64,000 nucleotides of DNA from Bog-473 sp963721585 (lineage in GTDB: Bacteria; Actinomycetota; Acidimicrobiia; Acidimicrobiales; RAAP-2), in contig CAVRJN010000001.1 in the NCBI GenBank assembly GCA_963721585.1, forward strand, positions 310,001 through 374,000, given 5' to 3'. A program made the translations under genes and the position numbers. Shown one piece after another: positions 50,222-58,959 of the stretch (position 1 is its first letter; each line of letters begins with the position of its first letter). Under the pieces are notes generated by a model. That model did not search any database. It saw nothing but the letters and a program-made list of their open reading frames with translations, and was not told the DNA's origin.

Positions 50222-50619
50222 GCACCGAGCGTCACGACAGCACCACCGGTACCGAGCGGGAGGGAGGGCGCCGACAGGCGCCCGACGGCGAGGGCCGGCC
50301 CAGAGGCCGAGCCCTCGCCGTCCGTCCCACTCGGCCTCCCACCCGTTCCCTGCGCTGTGCCGAATGCGGCGAGCAGTGTCCGCCGTCGGCGCTCCTCACC
50401 ATGGACCAGGTTGCGTGCCGACTGGGGACGAGCCTGCGTCACGTACGTCGCTTGGTGGCCGAGCGGCGGATCCCCATCGTCAAGGTCGGTCGCTTCGTCC
50501 GCTTCGATGCGCACGCGGTGGAGCACTGGGTCGACGACCACCGGGTCGCCGTCGTGTCACCGAGAGACGCACTGCGAGCCTCACGACTCGGTCGGACGGA
50601 GAACCGTCGTGCCGGGTAG
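50218..50619 (+). CDS. Excisionase-like MerR/BldC-type HTH protein
   Basis: 133 residues from GTG 50218 (GTGA overlap with rep). After a long disordered, basic N-terminus and a lone CAECGEQC zinc-like knot, residues about 60-105 form an excisionase helix-turn-helix: LLTMDQVACRLGTSLRHVRR then IPIVKVGRFVRF. Such proteins direct the integrase toward excision. Confidence 0.8.
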   Translation: MSTERHDSTTGTEREGGRRQAPDGEGRPRGRALAVRPTRPPTRSLRCAECGEQCPPSALLTMDQVACRLGTSLRHVRRLVAERRIPIVKVGRFVRFDAHAVEHWVDDHRVAVVSPRDALRASRLGRTENRRAG

Positions 50620-50647
50620 TGGTCGTTCATTGCAGGGGGTGTAGCCG

Positions 50648-51850
50648 GTGCCGTCGATGCGCCCGTTCGGGAGTGTGCGCCAGCGGGGCCGGCTCTACGA
50701 AGCCAGCTACTGGCACAACGGCCGCCGCCACATCGCACCGACGAGCTTCACCAACAAGGGCGACGCCCGGGCTTTCCTCTCCGCCGTCGAGACCGACATC
50801 CGCCGGGGCGTGTGGATCGACCCGTGGGCCGGCCGCCTCAAGGTGTCCGAGCTGGCCCAGGAGTGGACCACCTCCAACCCGAACAAGCGGGAGTCGACCA
50901 CCGCCCGCGAGGAGCTCACCCTCCGCCTCCACGTGCTCCCGGCGATCGGCGAGCTTCGGATCGAGCGGGTCGGGCCGCGGGACATCCAGCGGCTGGTCAA
51001 CTCCTGGCGGGCCGAGCACGCTCCCCGGACGGTCAAGCGGAACTACGAGGTCGTGCGAGCCATGTTCGGTTACGCCGTGCGCAACGACTGGTTGGCCCGG
51101 AACCCGTGTCGCAACGTCAACCTGCCGCCGGTCGAGGGAACTCGTCGCTTCGACCTCACCCCCGAAGACGTCGCCGGCATCGCCGCTCACGTGTCAGAGG
51201 AGTACCGCCCGATGATCTGGATCGGTGCAGCGCTCGGCCTGCGCTGGTCCGAGGTGGCGGCCCTCCGGGTCGGCCGACTCGATCTCGACGCCGGAAGGCT
51301 TGCGGTGGCCGAGGCGCTCGTCAGGGGGACCGGTGGCCGCAATCTCTTCGGGCCGCCCAAGTCGAAGGCAGGCCAGCGGACCATGTTCATGCCCAAGGTC
51401 ATTGTCGCCATGCTGTCGGCCCACCTCGAGCGGGCCGGGTTCACCGACGACGACACCGACGAACTCGTCTTCACCGACGAGGAGGGTGGGCCGTTGCGCT
51501 ACTCGAACTGGCGCCGCCGGGTCTGGCTCCCGGCCGCCTCTGCCGCCGGCTGTGCCGGTGCCGGCTTCCACGATCTGCGCCGACTGAACGCCACCACGCT
51601 CGTCGTCGAAGGCATCGACGTGAAGACGGCGCGGACACGACTCGGCCACGCTGATCCGAGGACGACGTTGTCGGTCTACGCCTCCGCTCCGGCGTCAATA
51701 GATCGGGCCGCAGCCGACGTCATTGGCGAGCGCTTCTTCGGCGAAAAGGCCAAAAGGGCCGCAGGCACGAAATCTCCGCGCCACTTCCGCGCCAATCCTT
51801 CCGAGGGCTCGGGCGCTCCGGAATCCCGAGGCCCTGACCAGGACTTTTGA
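50648..51850 (+). CDS. Tyrosine-type site-specific integrase
   Basis: 400 residues with an N-terminal AP2-like arm-binding part (GSVRQRGRLYEASYWHNGRR), an SAM-like core-binding domain (LKVSELAQEWTTSN) and a catalytic domain. Catalytic residues: Arg in ALGLRWSEVAAL, His-x-x-Arg in GFHDLRRLNATT, His in LGHADPRTT and Tyr in LSVYASAP. The stop is one base from the tRNA-Pro gene, so the attachment site overlaps that tRNA. Confidence 0.95.
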   Translation: MPSMRPFGSVRQRGRLYEASYWHNGRRHIAPTSFTNKGDARAFLSAVETDIRRGVWIDPWAGRLKVSELAQEWTTSNPNKRESTTAREELTLRLHVLPAIGELRIERVGPRDIQRLVNSWRAEHAPRTVKRNYEVVRAMFGYAVRNDWLARNPCRNVNLPPVEGTRRFDLTPEDVAGIAAHVSEEYRPMIWIGAALGLRWSEVAALRVGRLDLDAGRLAVAEALVRGTGGRNLFGPPKSKAGQRTMFMPKVIVAMLSAHLERAGFTDDDTDELVFTDEEGGPLRYSNWRRRVWLPAASAAGCAGAGFHDLRRLNATTLVVEGIDVKTARTRLGHADPRTTLSVYASAPASIDRAAADVIGERFFGEKAKRAAGTKSPRHFRANPSEGSGAPESRGPDQDF

Positions 51851-51851
51851 G

Positions 51852-51926
51852 TCGGGCTGCCCGGATTTGAACCGGGGACCTCTGCGTCCCGAACGCAGCG
51901 CGCTAACCAAGCTGCGCCACAGCCCG
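51852..51926 (-). tRNA. tRNA-Pro(CGG), attachment site
   Basis: Minus strand: acceptor CGGGCTG/CAGCCCG, anticodon loop TTCGGGA (anticodon CGG) closed by CTGCG/CGCAG, T-arm CCCCGGTTCAAATCCGGG and discriminator A. No CCA is encoded. Its 3' end faces the integrase gene; integration appears to have preserved a complete tRNA. Confidence 0.96.
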
Positions 51927-51967
51927 TCCGCTCCCCAGGGGGAGCAACGGGCAACACTACCGCGGCC

Positions 51968-52879
51968 TCAGCCGGCGGCTTCCCCTGTGCCGTTGGCCGG
52001 AGTGGCACTGCCCCGGTCGGGGTCCATCGGTGTGGACACGGGTTCCTCGCCGGCGAGTGTCGCCACCACCTGCGCCACCCGGCGCTTGTCCATCTCCACC
52101 ACCCGCATGTCCCATTCCCCCACGCGGATCGACTCGCCCTCGGTGGGGATGTGCCCGAAGCGTTCGAAGAGGAGGCCGCCCAGCGTGACGTACTCCCCGT
52201 CAGGGATGTCGATGCCGATGCGCTCGCGCACGTCGTCGACATTGGTCTGCCCGTCAATGAGCCACCGCGTGTTGTCGACCCGGACGATGCTCGCCTCCTC
52301 GCCCTCGTCGAACTCGTCGTGCAGATCTCCCACGAGCGGTTCCAGAAGGTCCTTGACGGTGAGGAGACCCGCGACCCCGCCGTACTCGTCGACGACCACC
52401 GCCACGGCTCGCCGGTGTTTGCGCATGTCCGCCAGTGCCTCCAGGACGCCGAGCGACTCGGGCAGGAGGTAGGGCTGGCGCACCTTGCGCGAGATCTCCA
52501 ACTGGCTGGGATCGGTGGCGCTCCCCGGTTCGTCGCCGGCGCGCACATCGGGGCGGTTGGTGCGGAAGATGTCGTTGACGAACAGAATGCCGATGAGGTC
52601 GTCGAGATCGTCGTGGACGACCGGGAAGCAGCTGTGCCCTGATGTCCGCACCGCCTGGGCAATGTCTTCGGCCTGGACGGGGATGGTGAGGTAGGTGACG
52701 TCCACCCGCGGCGTCATCACCTCCCGGACGTCCATGTCGCGCAGGTCGGCGAGCGCGTCGGTGATGAAGCGCTCCTGCTCGGACGCCTCAGCTTCGAGCG
52801 ACGGGCTCTGGCGGTCCGTCCCGCCGGACCCCTCGGCGTCGACGGATCGTCGCCACAAACGTCGTGATCGGTCCGACAC
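51968..52879 (-). CDS. CorC/HlyC-type CBS-domain protein
   Basis: 303 residues from GTG 52879. Two CBS domains (MDVREVMTPRVDVTYLTIPV, then RAVAVVVDEYGGVAGLLTVK) are followed by a CorC_HlyC domain (DVRERIGIDIPDGEYVTLGG, WDMRVVEMDKRRV). No DUF21 membrane domain is present. CorC-type proteins are associated with magnesium/cobalt efflux and ion homeostasis. It is 11 bp downstream of the receiver-like gene. Confidence 0.9.
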   Translation of the reverse strand: MSDRSRRLWRRSVDAEGSGGTDRQSPSLEAEASEQERFITDALADLRDMDVREVMTPRVDVTYLTIPVQAEDIAQAVRTSGHSCFPVVHDDLDDLIGILFVNDIFRTNRPDVRAGDEPGSATDPSQLEISRKVRQPYLLPESLGVLEALADMRKHRRAVAVVVDEYGGVAGLLTVKDLLEPLVGDLHDEFDEGEEASIVRVDNTRWLIDGQTNVDDVRERIGIDIPDGEYVTLGGLLFERFGHIPTEGESIRVGEWDMRVVEMDKRRVAQVVATLAGEEPVSTPMDPDRGSATPANGTGEAAG

Positions 52880-52890
52880 GGCGACTCTGT

Positions 52891-53346
52891 TCAGTGTCGC
52901 GACTCGGGTCCCGCCTGCAGCTGGGGTCCGCCGCCCACCAGCACGGGTACGGGCGTGAACGAGTCGTCTGCGAAGGTGCCGCCGTCGAGCAGTGCGGCGA
53001 CGGCGCGCCGGAGCCGGAGCGGGTCGAGCGGCTTGACGAGCCAGCCCTCTGCGTCCGATCGGCGGGCGAGGAAGACGTCGGGTCGCCGATCGACCAGCAT
53101 CAGGACGGCGACATGGTCGAGCGCGTCGTAGGACTCCTGCAGGCGCAACTCCAGGCACACGGCCATCCCGCCCATGTTGCCCATCTGCATGTCGACGATG
53201 AGCAAGTCGGGCGACTCCTCCCCGACGAATGCAATTACCTCGGGCCCCGAGGTCACGGCGCGCACTTCTCTGTCGGGCCCGCTGATGACCGCCTCCACGT
53301 CCTTGCGGAGCGTGGGTGCGTCGCTGGCGACCAGGATGGTCTGCAC
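52891..53346 (-). CDS. Stand-alone receiver-domain-like protein
   Basis: 151 residues from GTG 53346. A response-regulator receiver fold: TILVASDAPTLRKDVEAVIS, LLIVDMQMGNMGGMAVCLEL (phospho-acceptor Asp in VDM), VAVLMLVDRRPDVFLA and EGWLVKPLDPLRLRRAV (conserved Lys). There is no output domain. The acidic pair at the start of strand 1 is replaced (VASD), so phosphorylation is not certain. Confidence 0.82.
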   Translation of the reverse strand: MQTILVASDAPTLRKDVEAVISGPDREVRAVTSGPEVIAFVGEESPDLLIVDMQMGNMGGMAVCLELRLQESYDALDHVAVLMLVDRRPDVFLARRSDAEGWLVKPLDPLRLRRAVAALLDGGTFADDSFTPVPVLVGGGPQLQAGPESRH

Positions 53347-53417
53347 CGCGGGGACACTATCGGACCCGCCGCCGCGGCCGAAAACCGGCACCCCGCGCCC
53401 AACCCGCCGACCGGGTC

Positions 53418-54593
53418 TCAGGAGAAGAGTTGGTCGGCTGCCCGCTGCAACCCGAGCAATTCGTGCACGTCTTGTCCGAAGAGGGGGATCCGGCCGACCG
53501 GGGCCGGCGCCACCTGCGCGGCCAGCCCGGAGTACGCCTGTTCCTCACGGGCCGCCAACGCGTTGAGCGCCGCCAAGTTGGCCTCCAGCGCGCCGAGTTC
53601 CGGTGCGCTGTCGACGGCCACGGCTCCGCTGGTGTCCCCGAAGGAGGGCGCGATGCGGTTGACCACCAGGGCGGCCACGGCCACATCGCGCTCGGCGAGT
53701 TTCTCGGCGAAGAAGCCGGCCTCGGTGAGGGCGTCGGGGCGCGCGGAGGTGACGAGGACGTAGGCCGTCGTCGGGTCGCCCAGGAGCTCGTGGACTGCGC
53801 TGGCGCGGCTCCGGAACCCGTCCTCCATCCCCTCGAAGGCCTGGAAGAAGCCGACAGCGTCCTGCACGATCTCTGCGCCGGCCACCTTGGAGATCGTCCG
53901 CAGGAGAGCCTGAGTGGCCACGCCGACTGCGCGTAGCGACATGCGGGTTGGCACCAGGAGCGCGCGGAAGAGGCGGTTCTCGAGGAAGCGTGTCAGCCGC
54001 CGCGGCGCGTCGAGCAGGTCGAGCGCGTTACGGGTGGGCGGCGTGTCGACGACCACGATGTCGAACTCCCCGGAGTTGACCAGCTCGTAGAGCTTCTCCA
54101 TGGCCATGTACTCCTGTGTGCCCGAGAGCGCGCCGGCCAGGTTCTGGTAGAGCCGGTTGGCCAGGATTGCCTGGGCCTGTTCGGGTGTCCGGGCGTAGCG
54201 CTGGACGAGGTCGTCGAACGTGCCCTTCGAGTCGAGCATCAGCGCGTGCAGGTGGCCGGGCCAGTCGCCCTCCACCTCCGAGGGCGTGTTGGGGAGCGAC
54301 TCCACGCCCAGGGCGTCGGCCAGTCGCCGCGCCGGGTCCACTGTCACCACACAGGAGCGCCGCCCGGCCCGGGCCGCCGCCAGCGCGAAGGTGGCTGACA
54401 CCGTCGTCTTGCCGACGCCACCAGACCCGCAGCACACCACGACGGACCGCTCGGCCACCAGGCCGGGCAGCGTCGTCGGCACCGGCTTCGTGTCTTCGCC
54501 GGTCTTGCCGGTCTGGCCGGTCTTGCCGGTCTTGCCGGTCTTGTCGGTCTTGTCGGTCTGGCCGGTCTCTCCGGCCTCGCCGGGGGTGCTCAC
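53418..54593 (-). CDS. ArsA-like ATPase, second of a pair
   Basis: 391 residues. Walker A CGSGGVGKTTVSATFALAAA (about 55-74), FDIVVVDTPPTRNALDLL (Walker B/switch), and ArsA_ATPase features throughout. The GTG start overlaps the upstream partner (GTGA). Residues about 7-32 are a low-complexity TG(K/Q)TGxT repeat from a 9-bp DNA repeat. In mycobacteria the equivalent pair (Rv3679-Rv3680) sits next to whiB4 as here; these are anion-pump-like ATPases whose physiological role is not fully settled. Confidence 0.9.
   Translation of the reverse strand: MSTPGEAGETGQTDKTDKTGKTGKTGQTGKTGEDTKPVPTTLPGLVAERSVVVCCGSGGVGKTTVSATFALAAARAGRRSCVVTVDPARRLADALGVESLPNTPSEVEGDWPGHLHALMLDSKGTFDDLVQRYARTPEQAQAILANRLYQNLAGALSGTQEYMAMEKLYELVNSGEFDIVVVDTPPTRNALDLLDAPRRLTRFLENRLFRALLVPTRMSLRAVGVATQALLRTISKVAGAEIVQDAVGFFQAFEGMEDGFRSRASAVHELLGDPTTAYVLVTSARPDALTEAGFFAEKLAERDVAVAALVVNRIAPSFGDTSGAVAVDSAPELGALEANLAALNALAAREEQAYSGLAAQVAPAPVGRIPLFGQDVHELLGLQRAADQLFS
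54498..54574. repeat. 9-bp tandem repeat coding for (TGK/TGQ/TDK) units
   Basis: About eight units of GCCGGTCTT variants (CCGGTCTTG, CCGGTCTGG, TCGGTCTTG) inside the N-terminus of the ArsA-like ATPase gene. The period is a multiple of three, so unit number can change without frame loss. Confidence 0.8.
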
Positions 54594-55567
54594 GACGCCT
54601 CCTCGGGCACGAGCGCCGCCACCGCGTCCGCCAACGCATCGGCCAGCACGTGGGTCTGTTCCGGCCCGATGGAGGCCGCGTCGAGCCCCGGCACGAGGAG
54701 GTGGGGTAGGGGCAGGTCCCGGCGCAGGCGCTCGATCTGCTCGGCCGAGACGGCATGGCGGGCCAGCCGGAAGTCCCGGGCCTCCTCCAGCGCGGTCTGG
54801 TGCTCCGGTGCCAGGGTCAGGCCGGCCGCCGCCGCCACCTGAGCCACGGGATGCTCGAGCCCCACGGGCTCGGGGTCACAGGCGTTGACGATGACCGGCC
54901 CCAGCTGGACGCCGGCCTTGTCCTCGAGCGTGTAGGCGGACTCGATGGTCTCCGAGACGGGCAGCTCCTCGGGCAGGGTCACCAGGAGCACCCGGCAGCG
55001 GGCGGGGTCACTCAGGAGGTCGACGACGTCCTGGGCCTGGCTGCGCAGGGGCCCGCCCCGGGCCGCGCTGACGAGCCCACTGGCCGAGGTCAGGAACGTG
55101 ATGGCGTGGCCGGTGGCCGGGGCGTCCACGAGGATCAGGTCGGCGGCGCCGTCCCGCTCCAGTTGCTTGACCTTGCCGAGGACCAGCACGTCGCGGATGC
55201 CCGGGATGGCGGTCGATACGACGTCGAGGATCCCCGAGCGCGCCAACCGCTTCGACACGCGCTTCAGGCCGTGGACCTCGAGATACTCCACCAGGGCGTC
55301 ATCGGGCGTGAGCCGCCGGGCCCGGATGGAGCCGGCCGGTCCGCCCGGCACCGGGGGTGCCAGTAGGACTTCTTCGTAGCCCAGGTCCCCCTGGCGGCCG
55401 AAGGCGGCCGTGATGCCCGACTTGCCCTCGAGCTCCACGATGAGCACCGATTTGCCCGCTCCGGCAGCCATCTTGGCCAGTGCCGCGCTCATCGTCGTCT
55501 TGCCCACGCCGCCCTTGCCGGCAACGACGATGACGTGGCTCTGTGCGCAGAAGGTACCCACGTCCAT
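54590..55567 (-). CDS. ArsA-like ATPase, first of a pair
   Basis: 325 residues from ATG 55567. Walker A VVAGKGGVGKTTMSAALAKM (about 13-32), SVLIVELEGKSGITAAFG and DLILVDAPATGHAITFL (switch region) identify a MinD/ArsA-superfamily ATPase. Translationally coupled to the second ATPase, with which it probably forms a heterodimer. Divergent from whiB with 142 bp between. Confidence 0.9.
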   Translation of the reverse strand: MDVGTFCAQSHVIVVAGKGGVGKTTMSAALAKMAAGAGKSVLIVELEGKSGITAAFGRQGDLGYEEVLLAPPVPGGPAGSIRARRLTPDDALVEYLEVHGLKRVSKRLARSGILDVVSTAIPGIRDVLVLGKVKQLERDGAADLILVDAPATGHAITFLTSASGLVSAARGGPLRSQAQDVVDLLSDPARCRVLLVTLPEELPVSETIESAYTLEDKAGVQLGPVIVNACDPEPVGLEHPVAQVAAAAGLTLAPEHQTALEEARDFRLARHAVSAEQIERLRRDLPLPHLLVPGLDAASIGPEQTHVLADALADAVAALVPEEAS

Positions 55568-55709
55568 GCGGGGCCGAGCGTAGTGGCCGGGCCCCACCCG
55601 CAGATCGATCGCCGGCCAAAGATCCTGGTCACACCCCTTGAAAGCGATCACCCCCGGCGGTAGCTTGACCCAGCGGGGGGATCCGATGTGCCTTTATCGG
55701 GGGGTTTAG

Positions 55710-55967
55710 ATGCACCAGGGACAAGACATGTGGCAGTTGAAGGCAGCGTGCCGGGGACCGCAGGCTGCGGTGTTCTTCCCGCCGTCGCACGCGGAACGCA
55801 AGGAGGAGAAGGCCTCGCGCGAGATGCGGGCCAAGACCATCTGCGACCAGTGCCGCGTCCGCGGCGACTGCCTCGACTACGCCATCAGGATTCGCGAGCC
55901 TCACGGGATCTGGGGCGGTATGAACGAACTGGAGCGAAAGCTCATGCTCGACCGCCGGGCCAGCTGA
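55710..55967 (+). CDS. WhiB-family iron-sulfur regulator
   Basis: 85 residues. Four cluster Cys are C14, C45, C48 and C54 (AACRG, ICDQCRVRGDCLDYA), followed by the WhiB turn GIWGGMNELER and a basic tail. WhiB proteins bind a 4Fe-4S cluster and act with sigma factors. The position next to paired ArsA ATPases matches whiB4 of mycobacteria, though orthology is inferred from synteny only. ATG 55728 is an alternative start. Confidence 0.93.
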   Translation: MHQGQDMWQLKAACRGPQAAVFFPPSHAERKEEKASREMRAKTICDQCRVRGDCLDYAIRIREPHGIWGGMNELERKLMLDRRAS

Positions 55968-55991
55968 CCCCGACCACTCGCACCCCACGGC

Positions 55992-56015
55992 CACCCCCGC
56001 CTCAGTGCGGGGGTG
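55992..56015. terminator. Bidirectional terminator hairpin between whiB and DUF929 gene
   Basis: CACCCCCGC-CTCAGT-GCGGGGGTG, nine exact base pairs around a 6-base loop, lying 25 bp after the whiB stop and across the stop of the convergent DUF929 gene. Confidence 0.75.
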
Positions 56016-56916
56016 TGATCCTCAATTGCTGGTCGGCAACGGATACGGCGTGGCTGTCGCACACGGCACCCGGTTTGTCGTTGTCGACTGCGCAGATGGA
56101 AGCGGTGATCTCGTTGGCTGCCGTCACGACGGCCTGGGCGAGCGGGCTGGCCGGCGTGGAGAGATCGCCGGCGATCTGGCTCTGTGAGAGCCCCGCGAGC
56201 ACGCCGGGGGCGAAGCTGGCGCCGCTGAGGACGTAGCGGTTGGCCACGTCGGTGAGCGCGAACGTGTCGGGGGTCTGCCCGTAGCTCGCGATGGCCGCGG
56301 CCTGTTTGGCGTCGGGCCGCTGCAGGCTGAGGTAGCGCCCGCCGGTGGGGTTCAGCGAGCTGTAGCGCTCGACGGACTCGAAAATGAGGTACTTGCTCGT
56401 GTACGACGGTGTGGACGACGCGTTCCAGAAGGTGAACGTGGACAGGTCCGCGAACGCGGTGGTCCCGCTCGATTGCATCAGCCCGAGTTCGTTGAAGGTG
56501 CCGAAGCGCGACAGGGCGAGGATCAGCGGCCAGCGCTGGACCGCGGCGTAGGGCGCGAACTCGGCGCCGTAGAAGAACACCACCGGTAGAGGCGGCCCGT
56601 CGTCGGCCGTGGCCAGCCACAGCGGTGCGGTGCCGTTCCCGGTCGGCAGCGGTGCCTGCACGGGGTTGGCCGGCGAGCTCACGCCCACGGCGTCGTAGAC
56701 CGATGCCGGCACCGACGTCATGGTGGCGACGAGCGACGAGGGCGCGGGGTTGAAGGTCTCCACCGTCGACGTGGTGCTCGGGCCGGAGTTGTCCCGCACC
56801 AGGACCAGCGCGCCGAGCAGGATGATGGCGACGACGATGAGCCCGAGAGCGAGATAGCGACGCGGGATGTGGCGCAACGTGGTCGGCGACGCGGGCGCGG
56901 ATGCGGGCAGGCTCAT
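56002..56916 (-). CDS. DUF929 (thioredoxin-like) membrane-anchored protein
   Basis: 304 residues. One N-terminal membrane helix (about 21-42, YLALGLIVVAIILLGALVLV) and an extracytoplasmic domain with VVFFYGAEFAPYAAVQRWPL, the DUF929 signature. The usual thioredoxin CxxC is replaced by AEFAPYAA, so disulfide chemistry is not expected at that site. Two Cys near the C-terminus (SICAVDN, AVCDSHA) could form a disulfide. Function unknown. Confidence 0.82.
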   Translation of the reverse strand: MSLPASAPASPTTLRHIPRRYLALGLIVVAIILLGALVLVRDNSGPSTTSTVETFNPAPSSLVATMTSVPASVYDAVGVSSPANPVQAPLPTGNGTAPLWLATADDGPPLPVVFFYGAEFAPYAAVQRWPLILALSRFGTFNELGLMQSSGTTAFADLSTFTFWNASSTPSYTSKYLIFESVERYSSLNPTGGRYLSLQRPDAKQAAAIASYGQTPDTFALTDVANRYVLSGASFAPGVLAGLSQSQIAGDLSTPASPLAQAVVTAANEITASICAVDNDKPGAVCDSHAVSVADQQLRITPPH

Positions 56917-56943
56917 GGGACCGGGTCAGGTTAGTCAAGGGGT

Positions 56944-56960
56944 GCCCCCGTTTCGGGGGC
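56944..56960. promoter_or_regulatory. GC hairpin in the divergent spacer
   Basis: GCCCCCG-TTT-CGGGGGC, seven exact base pairs, in the 76-bp gap between divergent DUF929 and NUDIX genes. It could act in either transcript leader. Confidence 0.4.
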
Positions 56961-56992
56961 GCCGCCCCCCGCTGCCGGTACCCTTCTCCGGC

Positions 56993-57997
56993 GTGCCTCC
57001 ATCGGCTCCCCCTCCTCCACCGGCCCCCGCGGACGGGTCTGTCCCGGCCCCGGTGGAGATCCGCCCGGCCGCCACGGTCATGCTGGTGCGCGACGCTCCC
57101 GCGGCCACGGGCGGGACCTCGCTCGAAGTCCTGATGGTGCGGCGCAACCTGCGCTCTGATTTCGTCGGCGGGGCCTACGTGTTCCCCGGCGGGGCCGTCG
57201 ACCCGTTGGACGGGGGTACCGAGGCGGAGGCCATCTGTGCCGGTCGGTCCGATGCCGGGGCCAGCGCGCTGCTGGGTTTCGAATCGGGCGGCCTGGCCTA
57301 CTGGGTCGCAGTGGTCCGCGAGACCTTCGAGGAGGCGGGCATCCTCCTGGCCCGGCGCGAGGGCGGCCCCGACCTCCTGGCCGGTGATCCCGAGGAGGAG
57401 GCCCGCTTCACCACCGAGCGGGCCGCCGTCAACCGGGGCACGCGTCGCTTCCTCGACCTGTGCCGCGCCGAGGGCCTGCGTCTTTCGGTCGGCGACATCC
57501 ATTACTTCGCCCACTGGATCACCCCGCGGGGCGCCCCGCGTCGCTACGACACTCGCTTCTTCGTGGCGGCAGCGCCCCCCGGCCAGATCGCCGCGCACGA
57601 CGCCGGGGAGACCATCGCCGAGGTCTGGATCTCGCCGCACGACGCCCTGGCCCGGCACCGCGCCGGCGAGATCGAGATCATCTTCCCGACCATCCGCAAC
57701 CTTCAGGCGATCGGGCGCTTCGCCACGAGCGCCACACTCCTGCAGGCGGCGGAGGAGGCCTCGAGCGCCGTCCCGGCCATTGAGCCGCGGGTCGTGCCGG
57801 ACGGCAACGGCATGCGCATCGTGCTGCCGGGCGATCCGGGCTACGAACGCGGAGCGGTGCCCGACCCCGGCGATGGCAGCGCGCGGGGCGACTTCAACGA
57901 GGCGGTGCGCGAGGTCTCCATGCGGGCCAACGAGGAGGGTCCCGACACCGCGCCCGGACCGCGCCCTGCCGGCGAACGACCCACCGACCAGTCGTGA
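56993..57997 (+). CDS. NUDIX hydrolase (NUDT19-like)
   Basis: 334 residues from GTG 56993. After a Pro-rich start, GGAYVFPGGAVDPLD introduces a NUDIX domain with an insert before the box; the box core is VRETFEEAGILLARR. YFAHWITPRGAPRRYDTRFF and GETIAEVWISPHDAL are typical of the NUDT7/NUDT19 CoA-diphosphatase-like branch. The downstream gene starts within its stop (GTGA). Confidence 0.85.
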   Translation: MPPSAPPPPPAPADGSVPAPVEIRPAATVMLVRDAPAATGGTSLEVLMVRRNLRSDFVGGAYVFPGGAVDPLDGGTEAEAICAGRSDAGASALLGFESGGLAYWVAVVRETFEEAGILLARREGGPDLLAGDPEEEARFTTERAAVNRGTRRFLDLCRAEGLRLSVGDIHYFAHWITPRGAPRRYDTRFFVAAAPPGQIAAHDAGETIAEVWISPHDALARHRAGEIEIIFPTIRNLQAIGRFATSATLLQAAEEASSAVPAIEPRVVPDGNGMRIVLPGDPGYERGAVPDPGDGSARGDFNEAVREVSMRANEEGPDTAPGPRPAGERPTDQS

Positions 57998-58896
57998 TCC
58001 CGGCGGTGCCGGACTTCGGCATCGGCCCGACCCCCTCGCCGGGCCGCCCGCACGAGGTGCTCCCCGGTGTCCTGCGCCTGACCGCTCCCAATCCGGGCCT
58101 CATGACCGGACCGGGGACGAACACCTACCTCGTGGGCGGCGCCGAGGCGGTCGTCATCGACCCGGGCCCGGCCGAACCCGTGCACACGGCCGCCATCGTG
58201 GCGGCCGCTGCCCCGTTGGGCCCGGTCCGCACGATCCTCGTCACCCACACCCATGCCGACCATGCGCCGGGCGCCGCCTCGCTGGCGGCGGCAACCGGGG
58301 CGCGCGTCGTGGGCTTCGGGGCCGGCGAGGACTTCGAACCCGACGAGCGCGTCGGCGAGGGGTGGACCCTGCCCTGTCCCGGCGACGCGGGCACGGGTGA
58401 TCTGACGCTGCGGGCGCTCCACACGCCCGGCCATGCCTCCGACCACCTGTGCTGGCTCGTGGAGGAGCGGTCCCTGCTGATGACCGGTGACCATGTCATG
58501 CACGGCTCGACTGTCGTGATCCGCCCACCGGACGGCGATCTGCACCAGTACCTGGCGAGCCTGGCTCGTGTCCGCGACGCCACGCCCGCCATCCGCACAC
58601 TGGCCCCCGGGCACGGCCGGATGATGGACCACGTGCCCGAGTTGATCGATGCGCTCGTGGCCCATCGGCTGGGTCGCCACGAGGTCATCGCAGCCGCCCT
58701 GACGCGCCGCGGCGAGGGCACGGTCGACGAGCTGCTGCCCCAGGTCTACGGCGACGTCACCGAACGCCAGCTGCCCGTCGCCCGGTACTCCCTGTGGGCC
58801 CACCTGCGGGCGTTGGGCCGGGAAGACAGGGCTTTTCCCTCCGACGCTCCCAGCGGGGAGGAGGACACCATCGAGACCCGTTGGGTGGCCGCCTGA
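57994..58896 (+). CDS. MBL-fold metallo-hydrolase (LACTB2-like)
   Basis: 300 residues. TGPGTNTYLVGG, the metal-binding VTHTHADHAPGA, HTPGHASDHLCWLV, TGDHVMHGS and LAPGHGRMM are the ordered metal ligands. A C-terminal winged-helix segment (PQVYGDVTERQLPVARYSLW) matches the LACTB2/RNase-Z-related endoribonuclease group. Coupled to the NUDIX gene upstream. Confidence 0.9.
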   Translation: MIPAVPDFGIGPTPSPGRPHEVLPGVLRLTAPNPGLMTGPGTNTYLVGGAEAVVIDPGPAEPVHTAAIVAAAAPLGPVRTILVTHTHADHAPGAASLAAATGARVVGFGAGEDFEPDERVGEGWTLPCPGDAGTGDLTLRALHTPGHASDHLCWLVEERSLLMTGDHVMHGSTVVIRPPDGDLHQYLASLARVRDATPAIRTLAPGHGRMMDHVPELIDALVAHRLGRHEVIAAALTRRGEGTVDELLPQVYGDVTERQLPVARYSLWAHLRALGREDRAFPSDAPSGEEDTIETRWVAA

Positions 58897-58959
58897 GCGG
58901 CGTCCCCAGACCGGGTCGACAGACCGGCATCCACAGACCGGCGTCTCGGGGATCCGGTT

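Larger units (their letters stand above)
48600..51850 (+). mobile_element. Minimal integrated element at tRNA-Pro
   Basis: Four plus-strand genes (HTH protein, Rep, excisionase, integrase) end 1 bp from the 3' end of a tRNA-Pro gene, the standard site for actinobacterial integrating plasmids (AICE/pSAM2-like). The integrase is the gene proximal to the tRNA. No FtsK-like transfer gene is present, so it would not be self-transmissible. The left boundary is approximate; no second copy of the tRNA 3' end was found by eye. Confidence 0.65.
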
